A DNA stretch of 64,000 nucleotides from Candidatus Latescibacterota bacterium (GTDB lineage: Bacteria > Krumholzibacteriota > Krumholzibacteriia > JACNKJ01), in assembly GCA_020633725.1 (NCBI GenBank), contig JACKDC010000003.1:248001-312000 (forward strand), written 5' to 3'. The position numbers and the translations under genes are program-made. Under the pieces are notes generated by a model, which worked only from the letters and a program-made list of their open reading frames with translations, searched no databases and was not told where the DNA came from. Position 1 is the first letter of the stretch. Each line of letters starts with the position of its first letter. Below, piece after piece: positions 51,714 through 59,468 of this stretch.

Positions 51714-52502
51714 CTAGCGGCCCTTCGCTCCGGGGCCGAGCCCCGACACGACGTAGGTGTTGCCCGCGGTCTTGTCGCGCGAGAGCTGGATCAGCTCCAG
51801 CTCGGCGGCGTCCTCCAGCAGGTCGCCGAAGGTGGAGTAGCCGTAGCCCTGCTCGTTGAAGGTGGGCTGCTTGCGCTTCATGGTGTCCTTGACGAGCGAG
51901 CCATAGACCGTCTCGCGGCCTTCGCGCATGAGCGCGGTCACCGTGGAGATGAGCAGGGCGAAGACCTTCTGCTTGCCCTGCGGCACCTTCGCGAGCTTGT
52001 CCAGCGCCGCCTTCGGCTCGCTGGTCTTGCCGAGGTCCTCGAGGAAGATGAACTCGTCGCAGGCCCCCACCAGCAGGTCGCTGGCCGCTTCCTTGAGCGC
52101 CATGCCCACGATGACGCGCCGGTTCTCGCGCAGCTTGTTCACGAGCGGGGTGATGTCGCTGTCGCCGCTGACGATCACGAAGGTGTCGATGTGCTCCTTC
52201 GCGTAGCAGAGCTCCATGGCGTCCACCACCAGGCGGATGTCCGCGCTGTTCTTGCCCGAGATGCGCGGCTTGGGAATCTCGATCAGCTCGATGCCGGCGC
52301 TGTGCAGGGCGTCCTTGTCCTTGGGATAGCGCGACCAGTCGGCGTAGGCCTTCTTGAAGACGATCTTGCCCTTCTCGAGCAGACGATCGGTGACGGGCTT
52401 GATGTCGAACTTGGTCGCACGGCTCCGGGCGTTCTTGCCCAGGGCCACGTTGTCGAAGTCGATGAAGAGCGCCAGCTGGCGCTCCGAGCGGGTACCGTTC
52501 AC
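51714..52502 (-). CDS. NYN-domain (LabA-like) RNase with LOTUS/OST-HTH domain
   Basis: 262 residues. The NYN/PIN-like domain (~8-165) shows LALFIDFDNVALG, the acidic pair NSADIRLVVDAMEL and SGDSDITPLVNKLRE, the usual catalytic Asp set. The C-terminal LOTUS/OST-HTH domain (~175-255) has KVFALLISTVTALMREGRETVYGSLVKDTMKRKQPTFNEQGYGYSTFGDLLEDA (positions given for orientation), an RNA-binding module. A probable RNA-targeting nuclease. The start is GTG 52502 after GGAGGT. It is the first gene of the methionine operon; the link is positional only. Confidence 0.92.
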   Translation of the reverse strand: MNGTRSERQLALFIDFDNVALGKNARSRATKFDIKPVTDRLLEKGKIVFKKAYADWSRYPKDKDALHSAGIELIEIPKPRISGKNSADIRLVVDAMELCYAKEHIDTFVIVSGDSDITPLVNKLRENRRVIVGMALKEAASDLLVGACDEFIFLEDLGKTSEPKAALDKLAKVPQGKQKVFALLISTVTALMREGRETVYGSLVKDTMKRKQPTFNEQGYGYSTFGDLLEDAAELELIQLSRDKTAGNTYVVSGLGPGAKGR

Positions 52503-52681
52503 GGCACCTCCATTCCAAACTAGAGGGATGCGCCCGCCCCGGCAGGGCCGGCGGCTGGCAGGAATCTGGCACGGGTCCGGGCGGAGGTCAATGCCCGTCC
52601 CGGGATGTGCTTGCTGCGCTGCGTGCGGAAGGCGCATACTCGTCCTCGTGGCGGGCCGCCCGGCCCGGGGGAGGGACAGTC

Positions 52682-53335
52682 ATGGGACGCAGACTCGCGC
52701 TCGCGCTGCTCGCGCTGGCCATCGCCGCCGCGCCCTGCCTGGCGCAGGACACCATCAACATCCACTTCAGCACCTACGGCTACGAGAGCGGCGGCTTCGA
52801 GTTCTCCGCCCAGGGGGACACGCTGGTCCTGGTCGGTTTCGTCGTGGACGCCGAAGGAGTGATCCCCGGCTTGCCCTACAGCCCTAGCGTCAACGAGTAC
52901 ACGATCGTCTTCACGGATCTCGTCTCCGGGGGCGAAGGGGTCGAGGGCGGCGTCAGCACCTTCACGTACACGGGCGGCGTCATGTCGATCTACCAGGACC
53001 CGAGCTTCGATGGGGATTGGGAGCAGCCCCACGAGGCCAACCAGCCGCCGGCGAGCTTCGTGAACGGCGAGCTCTGGCTTCGGGGCGAGATGGGACCCTT
53101 CGATTGGACGCTCTGGCGCGACATGAGTATGGGAGTCTGCGGGGCGATCGTCCAGGTCACCGGCGGCCTCGCGGCACCCTGGGTTCCGCAGTCGCTGGCC
53201 TGCGGTGGGACCATGGTCCCGGCGGGCGGCTTCTACCAGGCCATCGGCTACGACCTGCAGCTGAATGCCGAGATGTGGCGGGAGTCCGTCGCCATCCGCG
53301 CCAGCAGCCTCGGCGCCATCAAGGCGCTCTACTAG
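52682..53335 (+). CDS. Secreted hypothetical protein with terminal KALY tail
   Basis: 217 residues: signal peptide (MGRRLALALLALAIAAAPCLAQ), then a beta-rich domain of unknown type (INIHFSTYGYESGGFEF, TLVLVGFVVDAEG, ASFVNGELWLRGEMGPFDWTLWRD, TGGLAAPWVPQSLACGG), ending SSLGAIKALY. Not recognised. GGGAGGG 6 nt before ATG 52682. Divergent from the methionine operon; 52503-52681 is the shared upstream region, with no gene seen. Its stop overlaps that of the convergent beta-helix gene. Confidence 0.82.
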   Translation: MGRRLALALLALAIAAAPCLAQDTINIHFSTYGYESGGFEFSAQGDTLVLVGFVVDAEGVIPGLPYSPSVNEYTIVFTDLVSGGEGVEGGVSTFTYTGGVMSIYQDPSFDGDWEQPHEANQPPASFVNGELWLRGEMGPFDWTLWRDMSMGVCGAIVQVTGGLAAPWVPQSLACGGTMVPAGGFYQAIGYDLQLNAEMWRESVAIRASSLGAIKALY

Positions 53336-53346
53336 TAGAGCGCCTT
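53321..53346. other. 26-bp perfect palindrome made by two convergent KALY tails
   Basis: Both convergent genes end with the codons AAG GCG CTC TAC TAG and their stops overlap by 4 nt (CTAG), so 53321-53346 is a perfect palindrome. It may double as a transcription terminator in both directions. Confidence 0.85.
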
Positions 53347-54549
53347 CACTCGGCCCCAGCTCGCGTCCTCGGTGGCCGTCAGGCAGGCGTCGCAGCCCTG
53401 GCCCAGCGCGCCGATGATGAGCGGCAGGCAGGCGCTGTCCGCGCAAAGCGTGTAGTCGCCCGCGCCGGCGTCGCAGAAGAGGGGATCCACGTAGAGCGTC
53501 TCGCTGAGGTCGCCGTCCAGGGTGTCGTCCTCGTTCGCCCAGACGCAGTTGCGGGTGTAGCTCACCGTCTCGGTACCGTAGACGCGCCACGAGGCCGGAC
53601 CGTTGTTGGCGGCGATGATGTTCTGCTCGATCGTGAGGGTCGCGTAGCCGTAGGTGATGCCCGCGCCCGAGGTCGCCGTGTTGTCGACGATCGTGTTGCC
53701 GGTGATCTCGTCGCCCGCGCCATACCAGTAGAAGATCCCGCCGCCGTCGCCGCCGTCGATCACGCTGGTATTGCCGGCGATGAGGCAGTTGCGCACCGCC
53801 GAGCTTCCGTTCGCGTACTGGATGTCGAAGCCGCCGCCGTGGACGCGCGCGACGTTGTTCGTCACTTCGGAGTCGACCAGTTCACCCTGGCAGTACTCGC
53901 AGCTGACGCCCCCGCCCGAGAAGTTCGAGTAGTTGTCGCTGACGGTGCAGCCCGAGAGATCGCCGCCGTAGTAGAAGCACACTCCCCCGCCCTTGGCGTT
54001 GGTCCCGTTGCACTGGCAGTGGCGAATCACGCAGTCGGCGATGGCGACCTGGTCGCTCGCCCAGATGCCGCCACCGTTGTCGCCCTCGCACCACTCCACC
54101 GTGCACTGCGACACCGTGGCGCTCACGCCCTGGGCGATGCACAGCGCGCCGCCATTGGGGCTCAGGGGATCCGTGTTGGCCGAGGCGTCGCCATTGCGGA
54201 AGACGCAGTAGCCGAAGGTGGAGCCGTCCCCGGCGCCGCTGGGCAGTTCGATGTGCGCCCAGGTGTTGCCGGCGGTCTCGGGCAGGAAGCGGATGGAGTC
54301 CACCGCCGTGCCCACGGCCTGGATCACGCCCTCCACGCGCAGCGCGAAGCCGCCGGCGAAGAGCACGTCCACGCCGGGGTCGATGGTCAGCGTCTGCCCC
54401 GCCGGCACGGTGATCTGTCCCTGGACGACGTAGGGGCTGTTCGCGGCGGTCCAGGTGCCGCTCACGTCGCCGGGACCCACGTTCGTCGCCAGGGCCGCGG
54501 CGGGGACGAAAAGGAGCAGGAGCGCGAGGTGGAGCGGGAGTCTGGACAT
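53332..54549 (-). CDS. Secreted beta-helix protein with terminal KALY tail
   Basis: 405 residues: signal peptide (MSRLPLHLALLLLFVPAAALA), an entry strand region (VSGTWTAANSPYVVQGQITVPAGQTLTIDPGVDVLF), then beta-helix coils rich in GGG-x-x/C-x-V/N-N (GGGIWASDQVAIADCVIRHCQCN, GGGVCFYYGGDLSGCTVSDN). A Cys cap (CADSACLPLIIGALGQGCDAC) leads directly into TEDASWGRVKALY. The tail takes the place of the FlgD-like domain of the sister proteins at 38953-45569. AAGGA 8 nt before ATG 54549. Function unknown. Confidence 0.88.
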   Translation of the reverse strand: MSRLPLHLALLLLFVPAAALATNVGPGDVSGTWTAANSPYVVQGQITVPAGQTLTIDPGVDVLFAGGFALRVEGVIQAVGTAVDSIRFLPETAGNTWAHIELPSGAGDGSTFGYCVFRNGDASANTDPLSPNGGALCIAQGVSATVSQCTVEWCEGDNGGGIWASDQVAIADCVIRHCQCNGTNAKGGGVCFYYGGDLSGCTVSDNYSNFSGGGVSCEYCQGELVDSEVTNNVARVHGGGFDIQYANGSSAVRNCLIAGNTSVIDGGDGGGIFYWYGAGDEITGNTIVDNTATSGAGITYGYATLTIEQNIIAANNGPASWRVYGTETVSYTRNCVWANEDDTLDGDLSETLYVDPLFCDAGAGDYTLCADSACLPLIIGALGQGCDACLTATEDASWGRVKALY

Positions 54550-54768
54550 GGCGGAAGTCCTTGCGGGTTGGGGGTAGACACCAAGCTGCCGCCGGGCGCG
54601 GGCGGCGTCAACCCCGGGTCCGGGGATTCCCGGCTATCGGGAGCAGGGGATCGGAAACCCCGCTGGGCGGTTCTCGCCGATTCCACGAATCGGCAGGTCA
54701 CGCCGCGGCATCGGAACCGTACCCGCGAGCATCTGTCACTGCTGCCACCCCGGACTGGAGGTCCGTCC

Positions 54769-55833
54769 ATGCGCAATTCGCGACTGACCCTCGCGCTCGG
54801 CCTCGCTCTGCTCGCCTCGGCGCTGCCGGCCGGCGCCGTCGAGCGCACCGTGCTCTTCGAGAAGTTCACGAACACCGGCTGAAGCGCCTGCGGATCGGCG
54901 GAGCCGATCTTCCTGCAGTTCATCGCTGATCACCCGGACAACACCGCGGCGATCCTGTGGCACACGGATTTCCCGTATCCCATCGACCCCTTCTACTATC
55001 ACAACGTGGAGGACAACGAGGGGCGCATCAACTGGTACCCCGTGCCCAGCGTTCCGCGCATCAAGGCGGACGGCGCCAACTCGGCCACGAGCTACGCCGG
55101 CTACGTCACCGCGCTCAACAACCGCCTGGCCCAGCCCACGGATCTGAGCATCGACATCACCGGCAGCTGGGATCCCGGCACGCGGCAGGTGCTGATCCAG
55201 GCGACGGCCAGCACCACCAGCGCGCTGCCGGGCAGCTATGCGCTGTTCATCGTGCTCACGGAGAGCCAGGTCTACTACGAGGGGACCAACGGCATCGACT
55301 GGCACGAGTACACCTTCCGCGATGCCTTCCCCGACTTCAACGGCACGCCGGTCACCTTCAGCGGCGAGTTCCCGCAGACGGCGACGGCCTACGCCAGCTT
55401 CGTGCTGCCCACCGGCGACCCTCCCCATGAGTACCGGCCGGAGTTCTGCGACATCGTCTGCTTCGTGCAGGAGACCAGCGTCACGAAGGAAGTGCAGCAG
55501 GCCGCCAAGGTGGCGCTCACCGAGCTCGGCAACACGGCCGTGGACGCCGCGCCCGTCGCGCCGCGTCTCGGCCAGAACTTCCCGAACCCCTTCAACCCGA
55601 CGACGACCATCCCCGTCCAGCTCGCCGACGCCGGTGACGTCCGCCTGGCCATTGTGGACGTCACCGGCCGTCGCCTGCGCACCCTGCACGACGGGCCGCT
55701 GGGCGCCGGCGATCACGCGCTGGTCTGGGACGGCCGCGACGACTCGGGGCAGCCCGTCGGCAGCGGCGTCTACCTGGCGCAGCTCGTCCACGCGGGGGGC
55801 CGCGAGAGCCGTCGACTGGTCTTGATGAAGTAG
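54769..55833 (+). CDS. Probable selenoprotein: Omp28-like thioredoxin-fold secreted protein, in-frame UGA as Sec38
   Basis: Read through UGA (54880-54882) this gives 354 residues: signal peptide (MRNSRLTLALGLALLASALPAGA), then VERTVLFEKFTNTG-U-SAC-GSAEP. The family motif is normally FT-x-x-x-C-x-x-C, so U38 replaces the first Cys of the redox pair with Cys41 (UxxC). The frame is open on both sides. Downstream, WHTDFPYPIDPFYYHN and the cis-Pro-like SVPRIKADG fit Omp28-related proteins, and a FlgD-like sorting domain (NFPNPFNPTTTIPVQL to RRLVLMK) ends it. GGAGG 7 nt before the ATG. A SECIS-like hairpin follows the UGA. Alternative: a nonsense mutation or sequencing error (TGC to TGA). Confidence 0.82.
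54881..54921 (+). promoter_or_regulatory. Candidate bacterial SECIS element
   Basis: Directly after the UGA, GATCGGC (54893-54899) and GCCGATC (54903-54909) form a 7-bp perfect stem with apical loop GGA starting 18 nt from the UGA. CTGC/GCAG (54888-54891/54915-54918) and GAA/TTC extend it to the UGA. A G in the first two loop positions, a stem of at least 4 bp and a 16-37 nt distance are the published bacterial SECIS criteria; all are met. Confidence 0.72.
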
Positions 55834-55858
55834 CGCCGCCACCACTCAGCGAAGCGAA

Positions 55859-55894
55859 GGCGCGCCGCATCCCCGCCGGGGGGAGCGGCGCGCC
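55859..55894 (+). terminator. Terminator after the selenoprotein gene
   Basis: GGCGCGCCGC (55859-55868) and GCGGCGCGCC (55885-55894) form a 10-bp perfect stem followed by GTTTCGC, 26 nt after the stop. Confidence 0.65.
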
Positions 55895-55959
55895 GTTTCG
55901 CGTGACCCTGGCGACGCACGCCGCGCTCCGCTATGCTCGCGGCCAGCCAGGAGCGCGCC

Positions 55960-56973
55960 GTGACCCAGGACTTCACCGAACGCCAGCAGCTCTTCGCGCC
56001 CTTCGGGGCGGAGGCCCAGGCGCGTCTGGCGCGCGCGCGCGTGCTCGTCGTGGGCGTGGGCGCCACGGGCAGCGCCATGGCCGAGGGCCTCGCCCGCGCC
56101 GGCGTGGGCGCGCTCACGCTCGTGGACCGCGACCTGGTGGACGCCGGCAACCTGGGCCGGCAGTGCCTCTACGCGCGCGGCGACGTCGGCCGCCCCAAGT
56201 CCCGCGCCGCCGCCGAGCGCCTGGCCGCGATCGTCCCCGCGCTCGCGGTGGACGCCCACGTGGCCGAGGCCACGCCCACCCTGCTCGAGGCGCTCGCCCC
56301 GGGCGCGGCGCTCATCGTGGACGGGACGGACAGCTTCGCCACGCGCGCGCTGATCAACGAGCTGGCCTGCCGCGCGTCCATCCCCTGGATCTACAGCGGC
56401 GCCATCGGTGCCACGGCCGTGAGCCTGCCCATCGTGCCCGGCGAGACGGCCTGCCTCGCCTGCCTCTATCCCGCGCCGCCGGCGCCCGAGAGCGAGGAGC
56501 GCTGCGACGTGCTGGGCGTCCTGCAGGCCGCGGTGCTGCAGGCCGCGGCCCTGAGCCTGACCGAGGCCCTCAAGCTGCTGGGCGGCCGCACGGACGCGCT
56601 CCGCCGCGAACTCTGGACCGTGGATCTCTGGCGCGGGCAGCTGGGCCGGGTGCGCGCGGCGCGGCCGCGGCGGGACTGCCCGGTCTGCGTCCACGGCGAC
56701 ACTCCCCTGCTCGATGCCCCGCGCGATCGGCCCCGCGTGGCCATGCTCTGCTCCCGCACCCTCCAGGTGACGCCCCCGCCCGGCACCCCCGCCCCCGATC
56801 TGGCGGCGCTGGCGCGCCGTCTGGATGCGCCGGCGCCGGGTCCGGACTACCTGCGCGCGCGGATCGACGGCCTGGACGTCGTCGTCTTCCCCGACGGCCG
56901 CCTGCGCCTCGTGGGCTGCGACAGCGCCGAGCGCGCGCTGGCGCTCCATCGGCGCTTGAGCGAGGACGCTTGA
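55960..56973 (+). CDS. ThiF/MoeB/HesA-type E1-like adenylyltransferase
   Basis: 337 residues. Nucleotide-binding core VLVVGVGATGSAMAEGLARAGVGALTLVDRDLVDAGNLGRQCLY, Arg/Asp catalytic context and GTDSFATRALINELACR; Zn ligands CLACLYP and CPVCVHG. It would adenylate the C-terminal glycine of a ubiquitin-like sulfur carrier (ThiS/MoaD) for thiamine, molybdopterin or another cofactor. No carrier is encoded next to it, so the pathway is open. The C-terminal ~75 residues (from PDLAALARRLDAPAPGPDY) form a small extra domain. AGGAG 6 nt before GTG 55960. Confidence 0.9.
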   Translation: MTQDFTERQQLFAPFGAEAQARLARARVLVVGVGATGSAMAEGLARAGVGALTLVDRDLVDAGNLGRQCLYARGDVGRPKSRAAAERLAAIVPALAVDAHVAEATPTLLEALAPGAALIVDGTDSFATRALINELACRASIPWIYSGAIGATAVSLPIVPGETACLACLYPAPPAPESEERCDVLGVLQAAVLQAAALSLTEALKLLGGRTDALRRELWTVDLWRGQLGRVRAARPRRDCPVCVHGDTPLLDAPRDRPRVAMLCSRTLQVTPPPGTPAPDLAALARRLDAPAPGPDYLRARIDGLDVVVFPDGRLRLVGCDSAERALALHRRLSEDA

Positions 56974-57047
56974 AGCGCGCGGGGTGCGCCGTCCCCCGCG
57001 TTCATGCTATGATGGTGGCAGGTCGTGTCGGAATCCGGGGAGATCGC

Positions 57048-58166
57048 ATGCCGCGCCACCGTCGATTCCGGCTTCTGCTGGTTCCCGTGCTCGCCCTGCT
57101 GGCGGCTCCCGCCGCCGCGCGCAGCTTGCGCGTCCCCGCCGACATCGAAAGTCTGCAACTGGCCATGGCCGTGGCCGTGGACGGCGACACCCTGCGCCTC
57201 GCCCCCGGCACCTACACCGACGACCCGGTGCAGACTCGCCTCGGCCCCACTCTCTACGTGATGGACCGCCTGCTCACGCTCATCGGCGAGCCCAGCGGCA
57301 AGGTGATCCTGCACGGGGGCTACGCCGATCGCATCCTGCTCGCGACGCCCGGCGCCACGGGCAGCGCCATCGAGAACATCGACTTCGTGGGCGGCATGGC
57401 CTGGGAGGGCGGTGGCGTCTATCAGGCGAGCAGCCTGCTGCGCCTCGTGAACTGCAGCTTTCGCGAAAACGGCGCGGAGGCGGACGGCGGCGGGCTCTAC
57501 GCGTTGCGCGGCAGCCTGGGCCTCGAGGGCTGTGTCTTCGACAGCAATCGCGCGGGCGCGCGCGGCGGCGGACTCTTCCTCGCCGACGCCGCGATCGAGC
57601 TCACCGGCTGCACCCTGATCGGCGACGAGGCCCGCGCCGGCGGCGCGCTCTATCTCGCCCCAGGGGGCCACGCGGAGCTGACCTTCTGCCTGCTGGTGGA
57701 CGGCAGCGCCGCCAAGGGCGGCTGGGCACGGGTGGACGACGGCTTCCTGTCGGCCCGGCAGTGCACCTTCTTCGGGCTGCCTGGCGAGCGCGAGAGCGGG
57801 GGCATCAGCCTCCGCGGCGAGCTGGGCAGCGCCTTCATCGAGACGAGCATCCTCTGCTTCTCCGGCGCCGCCGCGCTGGAGGGCGAGCGCGAGGGCGCGG
57901 CGATGCTGCTCTGCTGCGACGTCTACGGCAACGCCGGCGGCGACTGGGCGGGACTCGTGGCGGCGCAGGCCGGCCAGGGCGGCAACCTGTCGGCGGATCC
58001 GGGCTTCTGCGGGCTGCGCGAGGGCAACTTCGCCCCCGCCGCCGACTCCCCCTGCGCGCCCGCTGGCAATCCCTGCGGCGAGCTGATCGGCGCGCTGGAC
58101 GTGGGCTGCTCCGGCGGCGGCGGCGACCACGCGGAGGGCGAGGTGCTGCGCAGCGAGGGGCGGTGA
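57048..58166 (+). CDS. Secreted beta-helix protein without a sorting tail
   Basis: 372 residues: signal peptide (MPRHRRFRLLLVPVLALLAAPAAA), entry motif SLRVPADIESLQLAMAVAVDGDTLRLAPGTY, beta-helix coils (GGGLYALRGSLGLEGCVFDSNRAGARGGGLFLADAAIELTGC) and the Cys cap DSPCAPAGNPCGELIGALDVGC. It then ends in GGGGDHAEGEVLRSEGR, lacking both the FlgD-like domain and the KALY tail. GGGGAGA before ATG 57048. Perhaps retained in the periplasm or released; function unknown. Confidence 0.85.
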   Translation: MPRHRRFRLLLVPVLALLAAPAAARSLRVPADIESLQLAMAVAVDGDTLRLAPGTYTDDPVQTRLGPTLYVMDRLLTLIGEPSGKVILHGGYADRILLATPGATGSAIENIDFVGGMAWEGGGVYQASSLLRLVNCSFRENGAEADGGGLYALRGSLGLEGCVFDSNRAGARGGGLFLADAAIELTGCTLIGDEARAGGALYLAPGGHAELTFCLLVDGSAAKGGWARVDDGFLSARQCTFFGLPGERESGGISLRGELGSAFIETSILCFSGAAALEGEREGAAMLLCCDVYGNAGGDWAGLVAAQAGQGGNLSADPGFCGLREGNFAPAADSPCAPAGNPCGELIGALDVGCSGGGGDHAEGEVLRSEGR

Positions 58167-58256
58167 CGCGGGCGCCGCGACGTCCGCCTGGATTTGCCCT
58201 CCCCGGCCCCCTAAACTACCTGGACTCGCGCGACTCGAAGCACCCAAGGGGGGACC

Positions 58257-59306
58257 ATGCTCAAGGCTCTTTCCCTCGTGGTCTGCGTCCTCGCGGCCGC
58301 GACGGCCTCGGCGGACACGATCCACGTCCCCGCCGACCACCCCAGCATCCAGGCGGCCATCGACGCCGCGAGCCCGGGCGACGAGATCGTCATCGCCGCC
58401 GGCACCTACGCCGTCGCCGCGCCGCACGCGCTGCTCCCGGGCGGACTGACCTTTCGCGGCGTCGGCGACGTCGTGCTGACCGGCAGCACGGATGCCTACT
58501 TCGACGTCACCGCGCCGCAGAACCTCGACCGCTTCCGCTTCGAAAACCTGCGCTTCGTGGGCAACCCCGTGGCCATTCGGACGCCCACGCCGGTCAATCC
58601 CTTCCCCGAGACGCGCCTGGAGGTGGACGGCTGCACCTTCGAGGACAACGCCATCGGCATCGACGCGCGCAACACCGGGCAGTTCTGGCTGACGAACAGC
58701 CGCTTCGAGGGCGGCACGGTTTGCGTCGACCTGCGCTTCGCCTGGCCCTTCATCCAGAACTGCGTCTTCGTCGGCGCGCGGAACGCGATCTTCAGCCAGG
58801 AGGGGCAGGCGGATCGCCTCATCGATCACTGTCTCTTCGTGGACTGCTACGGCTTCTACGGCGCGGTGTCGGCGGAGGCCGACGGCGAGTTCCTGATCAA
58901 CCAGTGCACCTTCGACGGCTGCGGCTCCGTGGACGGCGCGGCGGTCTCGTCGCGGCTGGGGGCGACCGTGGTGATGGACGCGTGCATCGTCGTGGGCGGC
59001 CCCGGCCTCGCCTTCGGCTGCGTCGCGGGCCTGCCCAACAGCTTCGTCATCACCTGCTCGGACCTCTGGAACAACGCCGGCGGCGACTGGCACGACTGCG
59101 GCTACGGCGGCCCCACGGAAAACGGCAACCTCTCGGCCGATCCGCTCTTCTGCGCGCCGGACCAGGGCGACTACGGCCTGCGGACGGACTCGCCCTGCGC
59201 CCCGGCGGGCAACGCCTGCGATCTGCTGATCGGCGCCTACGACGTGGGCTGCGAGACCACGGCGACCGAGTCGCGGAGCTGGGGCGCCGTGAAGTCGCTG
59301 TACTGA
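58257..59306 (+). CDS. Secreted beta-helix protein with WGAVKSLY tail
   Basis: 349 residues: signal peptide (MLKALSLVVCVLAAATASA), entry motif DTIHVPADHPSIQAAIDAASPGDEIVIAAGTY, beta-helix coils (RLEVDGCTFEDNAIGIDARNTGQFWLTNSRFEGG), cap DSPCAPAGNACDLLIGAYDVGC, then TATESRSWGAVKSLY-COOH. GGGGGGA before the ATG. It lies 90 nt after its paralog and before a terminator. Strong example of beta-helix body plus short tail. Confidence 0.9.
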   Translation: MLKALSLVVCVLAAATASADTIHVPADHPSIQAAIDAASPGDEIVIAAGTYAVAAPHALLPGGLTFRGVGDVVLTGSTDAYFDVTAPQNLDRFRFENLRFVGNPVAIRTPTPVNPFPETRLEVDGCTFEDNAIGIDARNTGQFWLTNSRFEGGTVCVDLRFAWPFIQNCVFVGARNAIFSQEGQADRLIDHCLFVDCYGFYGAVSAEADGEFLINQCTFDGCGSVDGAAVSSRLGATVVMDACIVVGGPGLAFGCVAGLPNSFVITCSDLWNNAGGDWHDCGYGGPTENGNLSADPLFCAPDQGDYGLRTDSPCAPAGNACDLLIGAYDVGCETTATESRSWGAVKSLY

Positions 59307-59327
59307 TCCAGGCAGCGGCACGGCGGG

Positions 59328-59354
59328 TCCCCGGGGATTGCAAAGCCCCGGGGA
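59328..59354 (+). terminator. Terminator after the beta-helix pair
   Basis: TCCCCGGGG (59328-59336) and CCCCGGGGA (59346-59354) form a 9-bp perfect stem with a 9-nt loop, then TTTCGC, 21 nt after the stop. Confidence 0.7.
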
Positions 59355-59468
59355 TTTCGCATACTAGCGGAAGGTGCCGGGCCGCGAGGCGGGCCGGCCG
59401 GCCGCGACGTCCCGGAGAGTGTGGGTCCTCCCGCTGGGCGCCCGGCCTCCGCCAGGCAAGGAGACGCG

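Noticed and set aside
54769..54882. Reading the UGA as the true stop, giving a 37-residue peptide, with a separate gene starting at ATG 55006
   Set aside because: The segment 54883-55005 is open and encodes conserved family residues, and ATG 55006 has no ribosome binding site or signal peptide.
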